64,000 bases of DNA from Paracoccaceae bacterium (GTDB taxonomy: Bacteria > Pseudomonadota > Alphaproteobacteria > Rhodobacterales > Rhodobacteraceae): positions 1-64,000 of the forward strand of contig JAHRVG010000113.1 in the NCBI GenBank assembly GCA_019090795.1. Direction: 5' to 3'. The notes beneath the pieces were generated by a model, which did not search any database, had not been told where the DNA came from, and was given only the letters and a program-made list of their open reading frames with translations. A program made the position numbers and the translations under genes. Every line of letters begins with the position of its first letter. Positions within the stretch are counted from its first letter, which is position 1. Of the stretch, positions 44,626-53,918 are shown piece by piece.

Positions 44626-45636
44626 CTAGTTGCCCATCAGTTTCTTTTTCAGATCCACACCCAGACCTTTGTTCACATACTCCAGCGTGTAGGATTGCTT
44701 GTAATCCAGATCTGCATCAATCACGCCGGCCGTAACCATCTTGTCGTAAAAGCTCTTGATCCGCTCATCCGTCATTGTGCCGATGCCCATGGTCAGGCTG
44801 TCGCCAGAATCAACGATGCCGTATTTGTTCAGCTGCGAAATAGCAAAGTCGATCTTGTCTTGCGACATGTCAGGATTGTCTTTCTGGATCAACGCATTTG
44901 CCGCTGTACGGTCACCGTACATGTAGTTTGTCCAGCCAAGGATTGACCCGTCAACAAAACATTTCACTGCTTCTGGCCGGTTTTCAAGCGTGGTGCGCAT
45001 GGTGTTGATCAAGGTAGAGTAGGTGTCAAACCCGTAGTCCGCCAGCAGGAATACATTGGGGGAAAATCCGCCTTCAACTTCGATCACATGCGGCTCGGAG
45101 GTCACGTAACCTTGCTGGCCGCTTTTCTTGTTGGCCAAGAAAGGGGCAGAGCTATAGGTATAGGGTTTGCGCTGCTCGTCTTTGAAACCGGTGCTGACCA
45201 TCCAGCGGTAAAACGACTGATAACCGCCATTGCCGATCAACAGGGTATCGGCTGTTTTCAGGCTCTCCCAAGTGTCCAGCCCTTGATTTGGGTGGGTCAT
45301 AATCACTTGCGGTTCTTTTTGGAACATGCTGGCCAGAACAACCATCGGAACGCCCTGTTTCACAGCATTAAAAGGTTGCAGCAGGTTGCCGTCCATCAGG
45401 AAATCAATCTTGCCTGCCAGTAGCAGCGCACGGTTGTTCACATTCGGGCCACCGGGTACAATTGTTACATCCAGCCCGCAAGCTGAATAGGTGCCATCTG
45501 CGACCGCCTGATAAAACCCACCGTGTTCTGGTTGGGCCACCCAGTTGGTGCCAAAGGTGACGGCTTCGCCCGCTAATGCGGTGCTGCTTGCGGCCAGTGT
45601 GGCGGCAAATGTCATGTTTGCTAGTGTCATTTTCAT
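44626..45636 (-). CDS. NMT1/THI5-like ABC transporter substrate-binding protein
   Basis: A 336-residue periplasmic binding protein. Residues 1-22 are a signal peptide ending ALA-G. The mature protein has VTFGTNWVAQPEHGGFYQAVADGTYSACGLDVTIVPGGPNVN, the NMT1/THI5 domain opening seen in binding proteins for pyrimidines, thiamine precursors and flavins. First gene of the operon; ATG 45636 has AAGGGGAA. The ligand probably matches the downstream amidohydrolase and creatininase enzymes. Confidence 0.92.
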   Translation of the reverse strand: MKMTLANMTFAATLAASSTALAGEAVTFGTNWVAQPEHGGFYQAVADGTYSACGLDVTIVPGGPNVNNRALLLAGKIDFLMDGNLLQPFNAVKQGVPMVVLASMFQKEPQVIMTHPNQGLDTWESLKTADTLLIGNGGYQSFYRWMVSTGFKDEQRKPYTYSSAPFLANKKSGQQGYVTSEPHVIEVEGGFSPNVFLLADYGFDTYSTLINTMRTTLENRPEAVKCFVDGSILGWTNYMYGDRTAANALIQKDNPDMSQDKIDFAISQLNKYGIVDSGDSLTMGIGTMTDERIKSFYDKMVTAGVIDADLDYKQSYTLEYVNKGLGVDLKKKLMGN

Positions 45637-45851
45637 GTTTGTATTCCCCTTGGGTCCTAGATTGATAGTGATCCGTAAGCGCGGCTTTTGCCCCCTTATT
45701 TGCGGCAATTTTATCGCGCTATTGATCCTCGTGGTGTTATTGCTCGTTTGCCTCTGTACGTAAATCTGTGGAAATCCGGGCGTGCCCGTGCTACCCGAAA
45801 TTGAGGATATGTTGCTATATTAACAGAATGATAACATAGGTTAGCCTTGAT

Positions 45852-46241
45852 ATGTTGAAACACAAGACCCCTGATACAATTCGCCGCCCTTTCGCCAATT
45901 ACAGTCACGGGGTCGAGGTGCCGCCGAATGCCCGGTTGGTTTTTACCTCTGGTCAGTTGGCGGTAACGCTGGACGATGAAATCCCGCAAACCACTCGCGC
46001 GCAGGCGGATTTGTGTTTTGACAATATCGAACATATCTTGCACGCTAGCGGTATGGAAATGGCTGACGTGGTGCGCATTAATGCTTATGTGACGGGACGC
46101 GAGCATATGGCCGAGTACATGGCCGCGCGTGATGCCCGTTTTGGGGACACTCCGCCTGCCTCGACTTTGATGATCGTCACCGGTTTTACCCGCGAGGAAT
46201 TCACGGTTGAGGTCGAGGCCATCGCCGCCAAATGTGATTAA
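45852..46241 (+). CDS. RidA-family protein
   Basis: A 129-residue RidA/YjgF/Rut-type protein with FTSGQLAVTLDDEIPQTTRAQADLCFDNIEHILHASGMEMADVVRINAYVTG and a conserved arginine before the C-terminal IVTGFTREEFTVEVEAIA. RidA proteins hydrolyse reactive enamines/imines; some members act in pyrimidine catabolism (RutC). It is divergent from the NMT1-type transporter operon, which supports a nitrogen-compound pathway. An imperfect dyad TATGTT (45808-45813) and AACATA (45833-45838) lies in the shared upstream region. Confidence 0.9.
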   Translation: MLKHKTPDTIRRPFANYSHGVEVPPNARLVFTSGQLAVTLDDEIPQTTRAQADLCFDNIEHILHASGMEMADVVRINAYVTGREHMAEYMAARDARFGDTPPASTLMIVTGFTREEFTVEVEAIAAKCD

Positions 46242-46246
46242 CCCGC

Positions 46247-46840
46247 TCATAAAAGTAGCATCTTGCGTTCAACCTTGGCTAAAAACGCCTTGCGCTTTTT
46301 GTCGTCGATCACGTTCATATCATAAAGTTGCAACCAAGTCGTTTTACATTTTGTGTTAAATAGTGCCCGCAACCCGCGTGTGAATAATCGTTTGCAGGGA
46401 TTGCTCATCACCACCATCCACCACCATGGCGAACCGGAACTGGTGACAACTGCTAACCGTTTCACATGGCGAATACAGGATGATGTGGTTTGGCCCAGCT
46501 TTTCCGCCGGTTGAAAGGTTACACCGGGTAACCAAACCCGGTCCAGCCAACCCTTGAGAATAGCGGGAGGGCCGAAATACCATGTTGGAAACACAAACAC
46601 CAACCCCTCGGCCCATTTCAGGTTTTCCACATGTTCCGAGACGTTTGAGATCACCAGATCCGTATTCTCAATATAGGCCTCTCGCTCCTCGCGAGATAAC
46701 ACAGGTTGAAAATTTTCGGCATAGAGATCAACCACACGCAGGTTATGCCCAGCTTTGCTCAGGGCATCCTTCACGACCGCAAAAATGGCGGCGTTAAAAC
46801 TTGTGGGAACTGGATGTGCGTAAACAATGAGAATATTCAT
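46247..46840 (-). CDS. NAD(P)H:quinone oxidoreductase, flavodoxin-like fold
   Basis: A 197-residue flavodoxin-2 family protein, MNILIVYAHPVPTSFNAAIF at the start, then VFVFPTWYFGPPAILKGWLDRVWLPGVTF, the FMN/FAD and quinone-site block of KefF/NQO-type reductases. It may detoxify quinones. It converges with ridA (five-base gap) and stands alone. Confidence 0.88.
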   Translation of the reverse strand: MNILIVYAHPVPTSFNAAIFAVVKDALSKAGHNLRVVDLYAENFQPVLSREEREAYIENTDLVISNVSEHVENLKWAEGLVFVFPTWYFGPPAILKGWLDRVWLPGVTFQPAEKLGQTTSSCIRHVKRLAVVTSSGSPWWWMVVMSNPCKRLFTRGLRALFNTKCKTTWLQLYDMNVIDDKKRKAFLAKVERKMLLL

Positions 46841-46995
46841 GCAAAGACCTTTGGTAATAAACCATCAATCCCCGCAGTTTCTGGCTCATTCCAGACGCGT
46901 GGCGTCACCTGTGAAAACTTAAACCCAAGGCCGGTGAACACTGCAAAGTAAATATTACCCTTGGGAAGCTGTCAATCTTTAACTGCGGAGCATTT

Positions 46996-47397
46996 TCAAA
47001 CAAGCAGGAAATGGAACAAGGCTTTCGCCACCGGCTTTGCCTCATCTTCCAGCCATGCTTCGGTTTCAACGCTGGCCATTCGGCGGCCCTTTTTTGTGAT
47101 TGTGGCGCGTGTGGTTAAAGTTCCTGCAAATCCAGGTCTTAGGTAATCCACGTTCAGGTTGATCGGTTTGGCGGGTGCCGCGTTTATATCGTCCAGCACG
47201 CAGATGGAGGCAATTGCCTCCATAAAGCTGGCAATAATGCCCCCATGATAGGTCTCCAGTATCGGATTGCCGATGTGGCGTTGTGCGAATGGCATTTGGG
47301 CTACAAGATGGGTTTCATCAGCTTGTGTGATCGTAAAATCAAGAAACCGGAAGAAAGGCACGCGGTCGCACCGCGCCTGAATATCACTGATGTTCAT
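46996..47397 (-). CDS. PaaI-like hotdog thioesterase, short copy
   Basis: A 133-residue hotdog protein with the motif GNPILETYHGGIIASFMEAIASI, in which HGG and the following glutamate are active-site positions. Last gene of a six-gene acyl-CoA operon; it overlaps the preceding thioesterase by four bases (ATGA). Substrate unknown. Confidence 0.85.
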   Translation of the reverse strand: MNISDIQARCDRVPFFRFLDFTITQADETHLVAQMPFAQRHIGNPILETYHGGIIASFMEAIASICVLDDINAAPAKPINLNVDYLRPGFAGTLTTRATITKKGRRMASVETEAWLEDEAKPVAKALFHFLLV

Positions 47398-47894
47398 TTG
47401 TCTGGTCCCGTTGCGTTTAACTTGTCCAGAAAACCGCCGCTGGTTCCGCGTGTGATGGCAAAGGCGGCTGTCCCGCGTGCAACCTCTTCCTTGTCGCCGG
47501 TATCGAACCAGATTTTTCCGCTGCCAAAGGCGATATGACGGGTCTGGCGATAGCAGTCAGCAAAAACCAGCACATCCGCGCGAGATTTTGCCGGACGCAG
47601 ATAGTCCACCCTCAAATCAAGCGTTGCCATAGATTCGATGCTATCAATCGCTACAAAGTTTGCCAGCCCAAAGGCGCTATCAAGAAGGGCGGTCAAAACG
47701 CCACCATGCAGCATTGTGCCCTCTTCATCGAGACAGAAATCCGGATTGAAAGGCATGCGAATTTGCACGCCTTTCAGATCTGCCTTTTCGATTTCCAGCT
47801 TCATTTCGCGGATAAGACCCTTGGCACGCGAATTCCACATTGCGGCAATTGCCGCAAAGCGTTCTGCACTCTTTTTGTCTTTTTTAGCAGACAA
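47394..47894 (-). CDS. PaaI-like hotdog thioesterase, long copy
   Basis: A 166-residue hotdog protein with EGTMLHGGVLTALLDSAFGLAN as active-site region. It begins at TTG 47894, three bases after the enoyl-CoA hydratase stop and behind GGGAAA; the next ATG is 18 codons later. Two adjacent hotdog genes suggest a heterodimer or two substrate ranges. Confidence 0.83.
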   Translation of the reverse strand: MSAKKDKKSAERFAAIAAMWNSRAKGLIREMKLEIEKADLKGVQIRMPFNPDFCLDEEGTMLHGGVLTALLDSAFGLANFVAIDSIESMATLDLRVDYLRPAKSRADVLVFADCYRQTRHIAFGSGKIWFDTGDKEEVARGTAAFAITRGTSGGFLDKLNATGPDK

Positions 47895-47897
47895 TTT

Positions 47898-48701
47898 CTA
47901 GTTTCCCGAATAGGAAGCAGGGCGTTTTTCTAGTAGGGCACTCATTGCTTCTTGGTGATCATTTGTCTGGTGCATGAGGGCTTGATAGGCAGCGGCAGTG
48001 TTCAGGAAGTCAGGTAAATCCATACGTTCCGCATTGCGCAGCAGGCGCTTGGCGGTGCGCACAGTGCGGGGCGGTTTTGCGGCGATGACGGCGGCCTTTT
48101 CGTGGGCGCGTTTCATCAGGTCGTCATGGGGCACTACTTCCAGCACCATTTCCATTTTAAGCGCTTCAGCCGCATCAATCATCCGCGCCGAGAACGTCAT
48201 TTCGGCGGCCTTTTGATAGCCAAGGCGGCGAATCAGGAACCAGCTGCCCGCATCACCGGGAATGATCCCGAGATTCAGGAACACTTCGCCAAATTTGGCA
48301 CGTTCCGACGCGATTCGCATGTCACACATCATGGTCAGATCACAACCCGCACCCACAGCTGCGCCATTGACGGCTGCAATTGTTGGCACGTCCATATTGT
48401 ACAGCGCCATCGGGATGCGCTGGATACCGTTGATATAGCTCTCGGCCACATCCAGAGGTGGCATACCGAACTGGTCGGTTTTATCGCGCATTGCCTTGAT
48501 GTCACCGCCTGCACAAAAGGCAGAACCGGCTCCCGTCAGGATCATTACACTGACTTCGGGATTGTGCTGGACCTTGTCAAAGGCATCCAGCAACCCTGCG
48601 ATCATGTCGTTTCCAGTTACCGGATTACGGCGTTCGGGATCATTCAGAGTAACAGTTGCAACGCGGTCTTTTACATCGAGCAATACGATTGGGTCAGACA
48701 T
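47898..48701 (-). CDS. Enoyl-CoA hydratase/isomerase family protein
   Basis: A 267-residue crotonase. Oxyanion segments are GSAFCAGGDIKAM and NGAAVGAGCDLTMMCDMRIAS; the second catalytic region reads FLNLGIIPGDAGSWFLIRRLG, with GD in place of the usual glutamate-containing EVxLG-IxPGxGG pattern partly kept. Acts on an enoyl-CoA from the acyl-CoA dehydrogenases of the same operon. ATG 48701 has AAGGAAA. Confidence 0.88.
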   Translation of the reverse strand: MSDPIVLLDVKDRVATVTLNDPERRNPVTGNDMIAGLLDAFDKVQHNPEVSVMILTGAGSAFCAGGDIKAMRDKTDQFGMPPLDVAESYINGIQRIPMALYNMDVPTIAAVNGAAVGAGCDLTMMCDMRIASERAKFGEVFLNLGIIPGDAGSWFLIRRLGYQKAAEMTFSARMIDAAEALKMEMVLEVVPHDDLMKRAHEKAAVIAAKPPRTVRTAKRLLRNAERMDLPDFLNTAAAYQALMHQTNDHQEAMSALLEKRPASYSGN

Positions 48702-48737
48702 TTGTGGTTTCCTTATCAAGAATTTTTTAGAGGGCGG

Positions 48738-49604
48738 TTAGCTTTTACCGTCGCCCCGTTTTCGGTTTTCAAACAGTTCAGGATTAATCATATCGCGCGC
48801 ATCATGACCCATGTGCAGGGTTTCACCGCCATCGACGTATACATCCTCGCCTGTGATGAAACCACCTAGTTTTGAAGCCAAATAGATGATCATGCCGGAT
48901 ATATCTTCGGCTGCACCCATGCGGTTCAGAACCGAGCGGTTCAGCATTTGCCATTGTTCCGGCGTGATCGGATAGCGGCCCAAGGCTTCGGTTTTGATGG
49001 TGCCCGGCGCGACGCAGTTCAGGCGGATGCCGTATTCACCCCATTCGGCGGCTAGTGTTCTCATCATCCCTGTGACACCTGCGCGGGCGGCAACTGTATG
49101 GGTAAATCCGGTTAGGGCAGAACGACCCGAAATCGCGGTGACAAACACCACAGAACCCCCGTTTTCATACATGAAATGATCTGCTGCTGCGCGGGTCATT
49201 TGCCATGATCCAATCAGGTTATTGCGAATCACCGCCTCGAACCCTTTGTTGGTGATGTCGCGCGCGGCAGCAATATATTGCCCGCCCGCGTTATTCACCA
49301 GAACATCCAGCTGACCGTAATGTTCCTTGATCTTGATCATCGCCACTTCGATACTGTCCTCGTCACGGGTGTCACCCGTCACGACAAAGGCTTCGCCGCC
49401 CATGGCGCGAATCATTTCGGCGGTTTCCTGCAGCGGCTCCTCGCGGCGGGCAAACAATGCCAGCCGTGCTCCGCAGCCAGCCATTTCCAGCGCGGTCGCC
49501 CGCCCCATACCAGAGCCGGAACCGGTGACAAGTGCCACCTGTCCCGCCATCAAATCAGCGGCATAGCGTGGTTTGTTTTCTTGGGTCATTTTTTCGTCCG
49601 TCAT
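48738..49604 (-). CDS. SDR, peroxisomal trans-2-enoyl-CoA-reductase-like
   Basis: A 288-residue short-chain dehydrogenase. The cofactor motif TGSGSGMG is at 27-34 and NNAGGQY at 104-110. The usual YxxxK is replaced by T170-x3-R174 within HTVAARAG. As I recall, the same AARAG form and NN-x-GGQ are found in human PECR, a trans-2-enoyl-CoA reductase, so I place it in that family. Overlaps the acyl-CoA dehydrogenase gene by four bases. The paralogue at 60563-61426 shares all three traits. Confidence 0.83.
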   Translation of the reverse strand: MTDEKMTQENKPRYAADLMAGQVALVTGSGSGMGRATALEMAGCGARLALFARREEPLQETAEMIRAMGGEAFVVTGDTRDEDSIEVAMIKIKEHYGQLDVLVNNAGGQYIAAARDITNKGFEAVIRNNLIGSWQMTRAAADHFMYENGGSVVFVTAISGRSALTGFTHTVAARAGVTGMMRTLAAEWGEYGIRLNCVAPGTIKTEALGRYPITPEQWQMLNRSVLNRMGAAEDISGMIIYLASKLGGFITGEDVYVDGGETLHMGHDARDMINPELFENRKRGDGKS

Positions 49605-50788
49605 TTTTTCAAAAGTTCGCCAGCGATAATCAGTTTGCGCACTTCTTGTGTACCTGCGCCAACCTCCAGCACGCGGCCCGTGCGATATAGGCGGTTCACC
49701 TCGGTGTCGCGCATATAGCCCGAGCCACCATGGATTTGCACCGCTTTATCCAGCACAAAAGATGTTGCCTTTGCAGCCTGGAAGATCGCCGCTGCGGTTA
49801 GTTTGTGGATTTCGCCACGTCCGCCCTCGCCCTCTTTCAGTCCTTCGCACATGGCGGCGGTTCTAAAGGATAAGGTGCGGGCCACCTCGATTTCGGTGTA
49901 CATGTCGGCCAGCATTGCCTGCACCATCTGGAAACTGGCGATTGGTTTGCCGAATTGTTGGCGGGTCTTGGCGTAATCAATGGAAATATCCAGCGCACGG
50001 CGGGCTATTCCCATGGCGTTGAAACAGACAATCGCGCGTTCCAGATCAAGGCCGCTCATGGTGACGGCAACACCGCCGTCCAGTTTTCCAACGATATTCT
50101 TGGCGGGCACACGACATTCGTCAAACACCAACTCGCCGGTGGGAGAGCCGCGAAAGCCCATCTTGTTCAGCTTTTGCGCCACTTTGAAACCGGGTGTTGA
50201 TGTCTCAACAATAAAGGCAGTGATGCCCTTGGCCCCTTTTTCCGGCGAAGTCTTGGCGTAGACCAGCACAATATCGGCAATCGGGCCGTTGGTGATGAAA
50301 ATCTTGCTGCCGTTCAGCACATAGTCGTCACCATCCTTGCGCGCAGTAGTTTTCATCGAGCCAAGCGCGTCAGAACCAGCGCCCGGTTCCGTCAGTCCGA
50401 GCGCCCCAATCAGGGTTCCGTTGCACAGGCCGGGCAGATATTTCTGCCGCATTTCCTCGCTGGCATTGCGGTAGATGTTGTTCACACACAGATTGTCATG
50501 CGCCACATGGGTCAGGCCGATGGCGGCGGAAACCCGTGATAGCTCCTCGGTAATCACGCATGCCGAGGTATAATCCAGCCCGGCACCGCCGTATTGTGGC
50601 GGCACGTTCAGGCCGAGATAACCCATCTTGCCGAGCGTGGGAAAAACGCTGGCGGGCAGATCGTCGGTATCATCCATTTCCGCGTTCATTTCAAAAAACT
50701 CGGAATAGAAGAATTTATAAGCCTGATCAGCCAGCGCCTCTTGTTCCGGCATTACAAAATGGCTTGGGTTGTTGTTTGAAACTGTCAT
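49601..50788 (-). CDS. Acyl-CoA dehydrogenase, isovaleryl-CoA type (1)
   Basis: A 395-residue acyl-CoA dehydrogenase. GALGLTEPGAGSDALGSMKTTA is the FAD/substrate motif. The catalytic glutamate is probably in SGLDLERAIVC, as in isovaleryl-CoA dehydrogenase, since the C-terminal position that holds it in medium-chain enzymes reads LEVGAGTQEVRK. This suggests branched short acyl-CoA substrates. Five bases separate it from the next homologue upstream. Confidence 0.9.
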   Translation of the reverse strand: MTVSNNNPSHFVMPEQEALADQAYKFFYSEFFEMNAEMDDTDDLPASVFPTLGKMGYLGLNVPPQYGGAGLDYTSACVITEELSRVSAAIGLTHVAHDNLCVNNIYRNASEEMRQKYLPGLCNGTLIGALGLTEPGAGSDALGSMKTTARKDGDDYVLNGSKIFITNGPIADIVLVYAKTSPEKGAKGITAFIVETSTPGFKVAQKLNKMGFRGSPTGELVFDECRVPAKNIVGKLDGGVAVTMSGLDLERAIVCFNAMGIARRALDISIDYAKTRQQFGKPIASFQMVQAMLADMYTEIEVARTLSFRTAAMCEGLKEGEGGRGEIHKLTAAAIFQAAKATSFVLDKAVQIHGGSGYMRDTEVNRLYRTGRVLEVGAGTQEVRKLIIAGELLKK

Positions 50789-50793
50789 GTTCC

Positions 50794-52008
50794 TTAACCT
50801 CTCAGCAATTCTTCGGCGATGATGATTTTACGCACCTCGCTGGTGCCTGCGCCGATTTCCAACAGCTTGTTGGCACGGTAAAGGCGATTGATTTCAGTGT
50901 CCTGCATATAACCCGAGCCGCCGTGGATATGGCAAGCCGAGGTCACGGCGCGGTTAAACGCTTCGCCTGCATAAAGGCAGGCAGCCGCTGTCAGTTTGTG
51001 GATTTCGCCGCGTCCTCCACCCCCTTTGGGCAGTCCTGCACAGGCGGCCAAGGCGCGGTGACTTATGGCGCGGGCGCTTTCGACATCTACATAAATTTCG
51101 GCCAGTTTTGATTGCATCATCTGAAAGCGGGCAATCGGTTTGCCGAACTGTTCGCGCAGCTGGGCATATTCCAGCGCCAGTTCCAGCGCGCGTTCGGCCA
51201 TTCCAACGCAAATCGAGGCTACCATGGCGCGTTCCAGATCAAGCCCGCTCATTACCACCGCAACACCAGTGTTTTCTTCACCAATGATGTTTTCGGCGGG
51301 GATGCGGCAATCATCGAACACCAGCTCGCCAGTGGGAGAGCCGCGAAAGCCCATTTTGTCGAGCTTTTGCGCAACCTTGAAACCGGGATTGTCAGTTTCG
51401 ACCAGAAAGGCGGAAATACCCTTGGCTCCCTTGGACTTATCCGTCTTGGCATAGACCAGAATAAGATCGGCAATCGGGCCGTTAGTGATGAATATCTTGG
51501 TGCCATTGAGCACATACTCGTCGCCTTCCCGTACCGCTGTTGTTGCCATTGACCCCAGCGCATCAGAACCGGCACCCGGTTCTGTCAGCCCCAGAGCACC
51601 GACAATTTTACCGGAACATAACCCCGGCAAGTATTTGTTTTTCTGCGCGTCAGAACCGTTGCGCAGCAAGTTGTTCATGCACAGATTGTCATGGGCACCA
51701 TGCGACAGGCCGACGGCGGGGTTCCATTTGGAAATTACTTCGGAGACCAGCGCTTGAGTGAATTCGTCCTGCCCGCTGCCGCCCAGTTCAACCGGTACCG
51801 TAATGCCCAACAGGCCCAACTCGCCCATCTTCGGGAACAAATCCTCAGGCCAATATTCCTCAGCATCCATTTTTTCCTGCAACGGGTGCAGCACCTCGCG
51901 GGCAACCCTTTCAACGTGGTCAAGAATCGCTCGCTGGTCGTCGGTCAGTGTATAATTTGCCTTGATTGCGGCAATGTCGGCGGCCGATGGGCCGGTCTGG
52001 TCGCTCAT
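50794..52008 (-). CDS. Acyl-CoA dehydrogenase, isovaleryl-CoA type (2)
   Basis: A 404-residue paralogue of the neighbouring enzyme, with GALGLTEPGAGSDALGSMATTA, SGLDLERAMVA (likely catalytic glutamate) and LLEIGAGTSEVRKIIIAEELL. First gene of the six-gene operon; ATG 52008 has AAGGAAAA, and the operator-like palindrome at 52055-52070 lies 46 bases upstream. The pair may form a hetero-oligomer, or each may act on a different acyl chain. Confidence 0.9.
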   Translation of the reverse strand: MSDQTGPSAADIAAIKANYTLTDDQRAILDHVERVAREVLHPLQEKMDAEEYWPEDLFPKMGELGLLGITVPVELGGSGQDEFTQALVSEVISKWNPAVGLSHGAHDNLCMNNLLRNGSDAQKNKYLPGLCSGKIVGALGLTEPGAGSDALGSMATTAVREGDEYVLNGTKIFITNGPIADLILVYAKTDKSKGAKGISAFLVETDNPGFKVAQKLDKMGFRGSPTGELVFDDCRIPAENIIGEENTGVAVVMSGLDLERAMVASICVGMAERALELALEYAQLREQFGKPIARFQMMQSKLAEIYVDVESARAISHRALAACAGLPKGGGGRGEIHKLTAAACLYAGEAFNRAVTSACHIHGGSGYMQDTEINRLYRANKLLEIGAGTSEVRKIIIAEELLRG

Positions 52009-52054
52009 TTGGTTTTCCTTTGGCAAAATCATCTGACAGCGCTATTTACTAAAA

Positions 52055-52070
52055 TCAAACATATGTTAGA
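52055..52070. promoter_or_regulatory. TCTAAC-type operator before the acyl-CoA dehydrogenase operon
   Basis: TCAAAC-ATAT-GTTAGA: one mismatch from the palindrome TCTAAC-N4-GTTAGA seen perfectly at 55490-55505 and with one mismatch at 60506-60521. It lies in the divergent region between the acyl-CoA dehydrogenase operon and panB, nearer the former. It is followed by a run of eight A residues. Confidence 0.6.
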
Positions 52071-52188
52071 AAAAAAATCAAGTGATTACCGATACCGTCG
52101 CAAACACGAGGAAAGTTAACAATGCTGGCATTTTCATTGGCATCCGTTTATGGCAATGCTGCAGCGCAGCAAATTTTAGGGTGATACT

Positions 52189-53031
52189 ATGAGTGCAACT
52201 GCCAACAAAAAAGCCCCCTTGCCGGATGACATCCGCGCCGCCAAGGGTGGGATACCTTTGGTCAGCTTGACGGCCTATACCACACCAATGGCACAGATGA
52301 TGGACGCCCAGTGCGATTTCGTTCTGGTCGGTGACAGCGTTGGTATGGTGCTGCATGGTTTGCCCTCTACGCTGGGGGTGACCATGGAGATGATGATACT
52401 GCACGGCAAGGCTGTGGCGCGTGGTCTGTCGTCGGCGATGATGGTGATCGATATGCCCTTTGGATCCTACGAGGAAAGCTCGCAACAGGCATTCCGCAAT
52501 GCGGCCCGCCTAATGGCGGAGACATCGGCAGGTGCTGTCAAGCTTGAGGGTGGTGTTCATATGGCCGACACTATTGCCTTTCTTGTAGCACGCGGTATTC
52601 CGGTGATGGCCCATATTGGCCTGACTCCGCAATCGGTCAACACGTTGGGTGGCTATAAGGTGCAGGGTCGCGATGCGGCAGCAAACGCTGTTCTAGCAGA
52701 CGCACAGGCCGTTAGTGATGCCGGTGCTTTTGCGGTTGTTTTGGAGAAAATCCCGCAAGCCCTAGCCGACCAGATTACCAGCACCGTTGCCATTCCCACC
52801 ATTGGCATAGGCGCATCTGCGGGATGCGACGGCCAAATCCTTGTGGTGGATGATATGCTTGGGCTGTTCACGGCCTTCAAGGCCAAGTTTGTAAAACGGT
52901 ATGCGCATCTTGGTGACGATGGCTCGGCGGCGATTGCGGCTTATGCCAAAGAGGTGCGCGCGCGTGCCTTTCCTGCCCCCGAACATATCTTTTCCGATCA
53001 AACACCCACCCCTGCCAAAGGGGGTAAATAA
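52189..53031 (+). CDS. panB: 3-methyl-2-oxobutanoate hydroxymethyltransferase
   Basis: A 280-residue PanB. Motifs: [34 protein letters not shown] with the Mg-binding aspartate, [22 protein letters not shown] and [25 protein letters not shown]. It makes ketopantoate from 2-oxoisovalerate for pantothenate and CoA. panC follows three bases after its stop. A core vitamin pathway on an apparent extrachromosomal replicon is notable. Confidence 0.97.
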   Translation: MSATANKKAPLPDDIRAAKGGIPLVSLTAYTTPMAQMMDAQCDFVLVGDSVGMVLHGLPSTLGVTMEMMILHGKAVARGLSSAMMVIDMPFGSYEESSQQAFRNAARLMAETSAGAVKLEGGVHMADTIAFLVARGIPVMAHIGLTPQSVNTLGGYKVQGRDAAANAVLADAQAVSDAGAFAVVLEKIPQALADQITSTVAIPTIGIGASAGCDGQILVVDDMLGLFTAFKAKFVKRYAHLGDDGSAAIAAYAKEVRARAFPAPEHIFSDQTPTPAKGGK

Positions 53032-53034
53032 CCC

Positions 53035-53892
53035 ATGACCAACCCCGCTTCCCCTGCCCCGATTATCCGCTCCCTTGACGCATTGCGCGAAATGACCCGT
53101 AGCTGGAAAGCAAAGGGTGAAACCATCGGTGTTGTGCCAACCATGGGCGCATTGCATGATGGGCATCTGTCGCTTGCGCGCGCTGCGCGCAGCGCCACGG
53201 ACCGGGTGATCGTAACGATTTTTATCAACCCAAAACAGTTCAATAATCCCGATGATCTGAAAAACTACCCTCGCACTGAACATGAGGACGCCCGCAAACT
53301 GGCCCCTATCGGTGTGGATGCAATTTATGTGCCTGATGGGGCGCAGATGTATCCTGACGGGTTTTCAACTAAGGTTTCGCTGGACGCCTTGACCGATGTT
53401 TTGTGCGGTGCCCATCGTCCCGGTCATTTTGATGGGGTCGCCACTGTTGTCGCCAAGCTGCTGCTGCAAACCAGTGCGGATCAGGCGTTTTTCGGCGAAA
53501 AGGACTATCAACAATTGCTGATCGTGCGCCGCATGGCGCTTGATCTGGATATTTGTACCACCATAGTCGGCTGCCCGACCGTTCGCGAAATTGACGGCCT
53601 TGCACTTTCGTCGCGCAATCTTTTGTTGTCAGATCGTGCGCGTACCACCGCACCGGCCTTGTCCGAGGTTATGGAGGCCATCACCGAGGGGCTTGCCGCA
53701 GGTGAAACCATGCACAATCTGGTTCCTTTGGTGTTGGAACGGCTGGAGCGCGCGGGTTTTGGGGAAGTGGATTACCTTGAATTGCGCGCGGCCTCTGATT
53801 TGTCACTGCTGGATACCCCGACAGAACCGGCCCGCCTTTTTGGGGCGGCATGGCTTGCCGGGGTTCGCCTGATTGACAACGTTCCCGTGTGA
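53035..53892 (+). CDS. panC: Pantothenate synthetase
   Basis: A 285-residue PanC with the nucleotidyl-transferase motifs VVPTMGALHDGHLSLARAA (HIGH-like HDGH), INPKQFNNPDDLKNYPRT, FFGEKDYQQLLIVRRM and the KMSKS-like LSSRNLLLS. It joins pantoate and beta-alanine. The panBC pair is complete; panD and panE are not in the window. Confidence 0.97.
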   Translation: MTNPASPAPIIRSLDALREMTRSWKAKGETIGVVPTMGALHDGHLSLARAARSATDRVIVTIFINPKQFNNPDDLKNYPRTEHEDARKLAPIGVDAIYVPDGAQMYPDGFSTKVSLDALTDVLCGAHRPGHFDGVATVVAKLLLQTSADQAFFGEKDYQQLLIVRRMALDLDICTTIVGCPTVREIDGLALSSRNLLLSDRARTTAPALSEVMEAITEGLAAGETMHNLVPLVLERLERAGFGEVDYLELRAASDLSLLDTPTEPARLFGAAWLAGVRLIDNVPV

Positions 53893-53918
53893 TGTGCCCC
53901 ATTGTTCAAGCGGGAAAG

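Noticed and set aside
45711-46250. 179-residue minus-strand frame opposite ridA
   Set aside because: It is the antisense of a clear RidA gene and has no family motifs.
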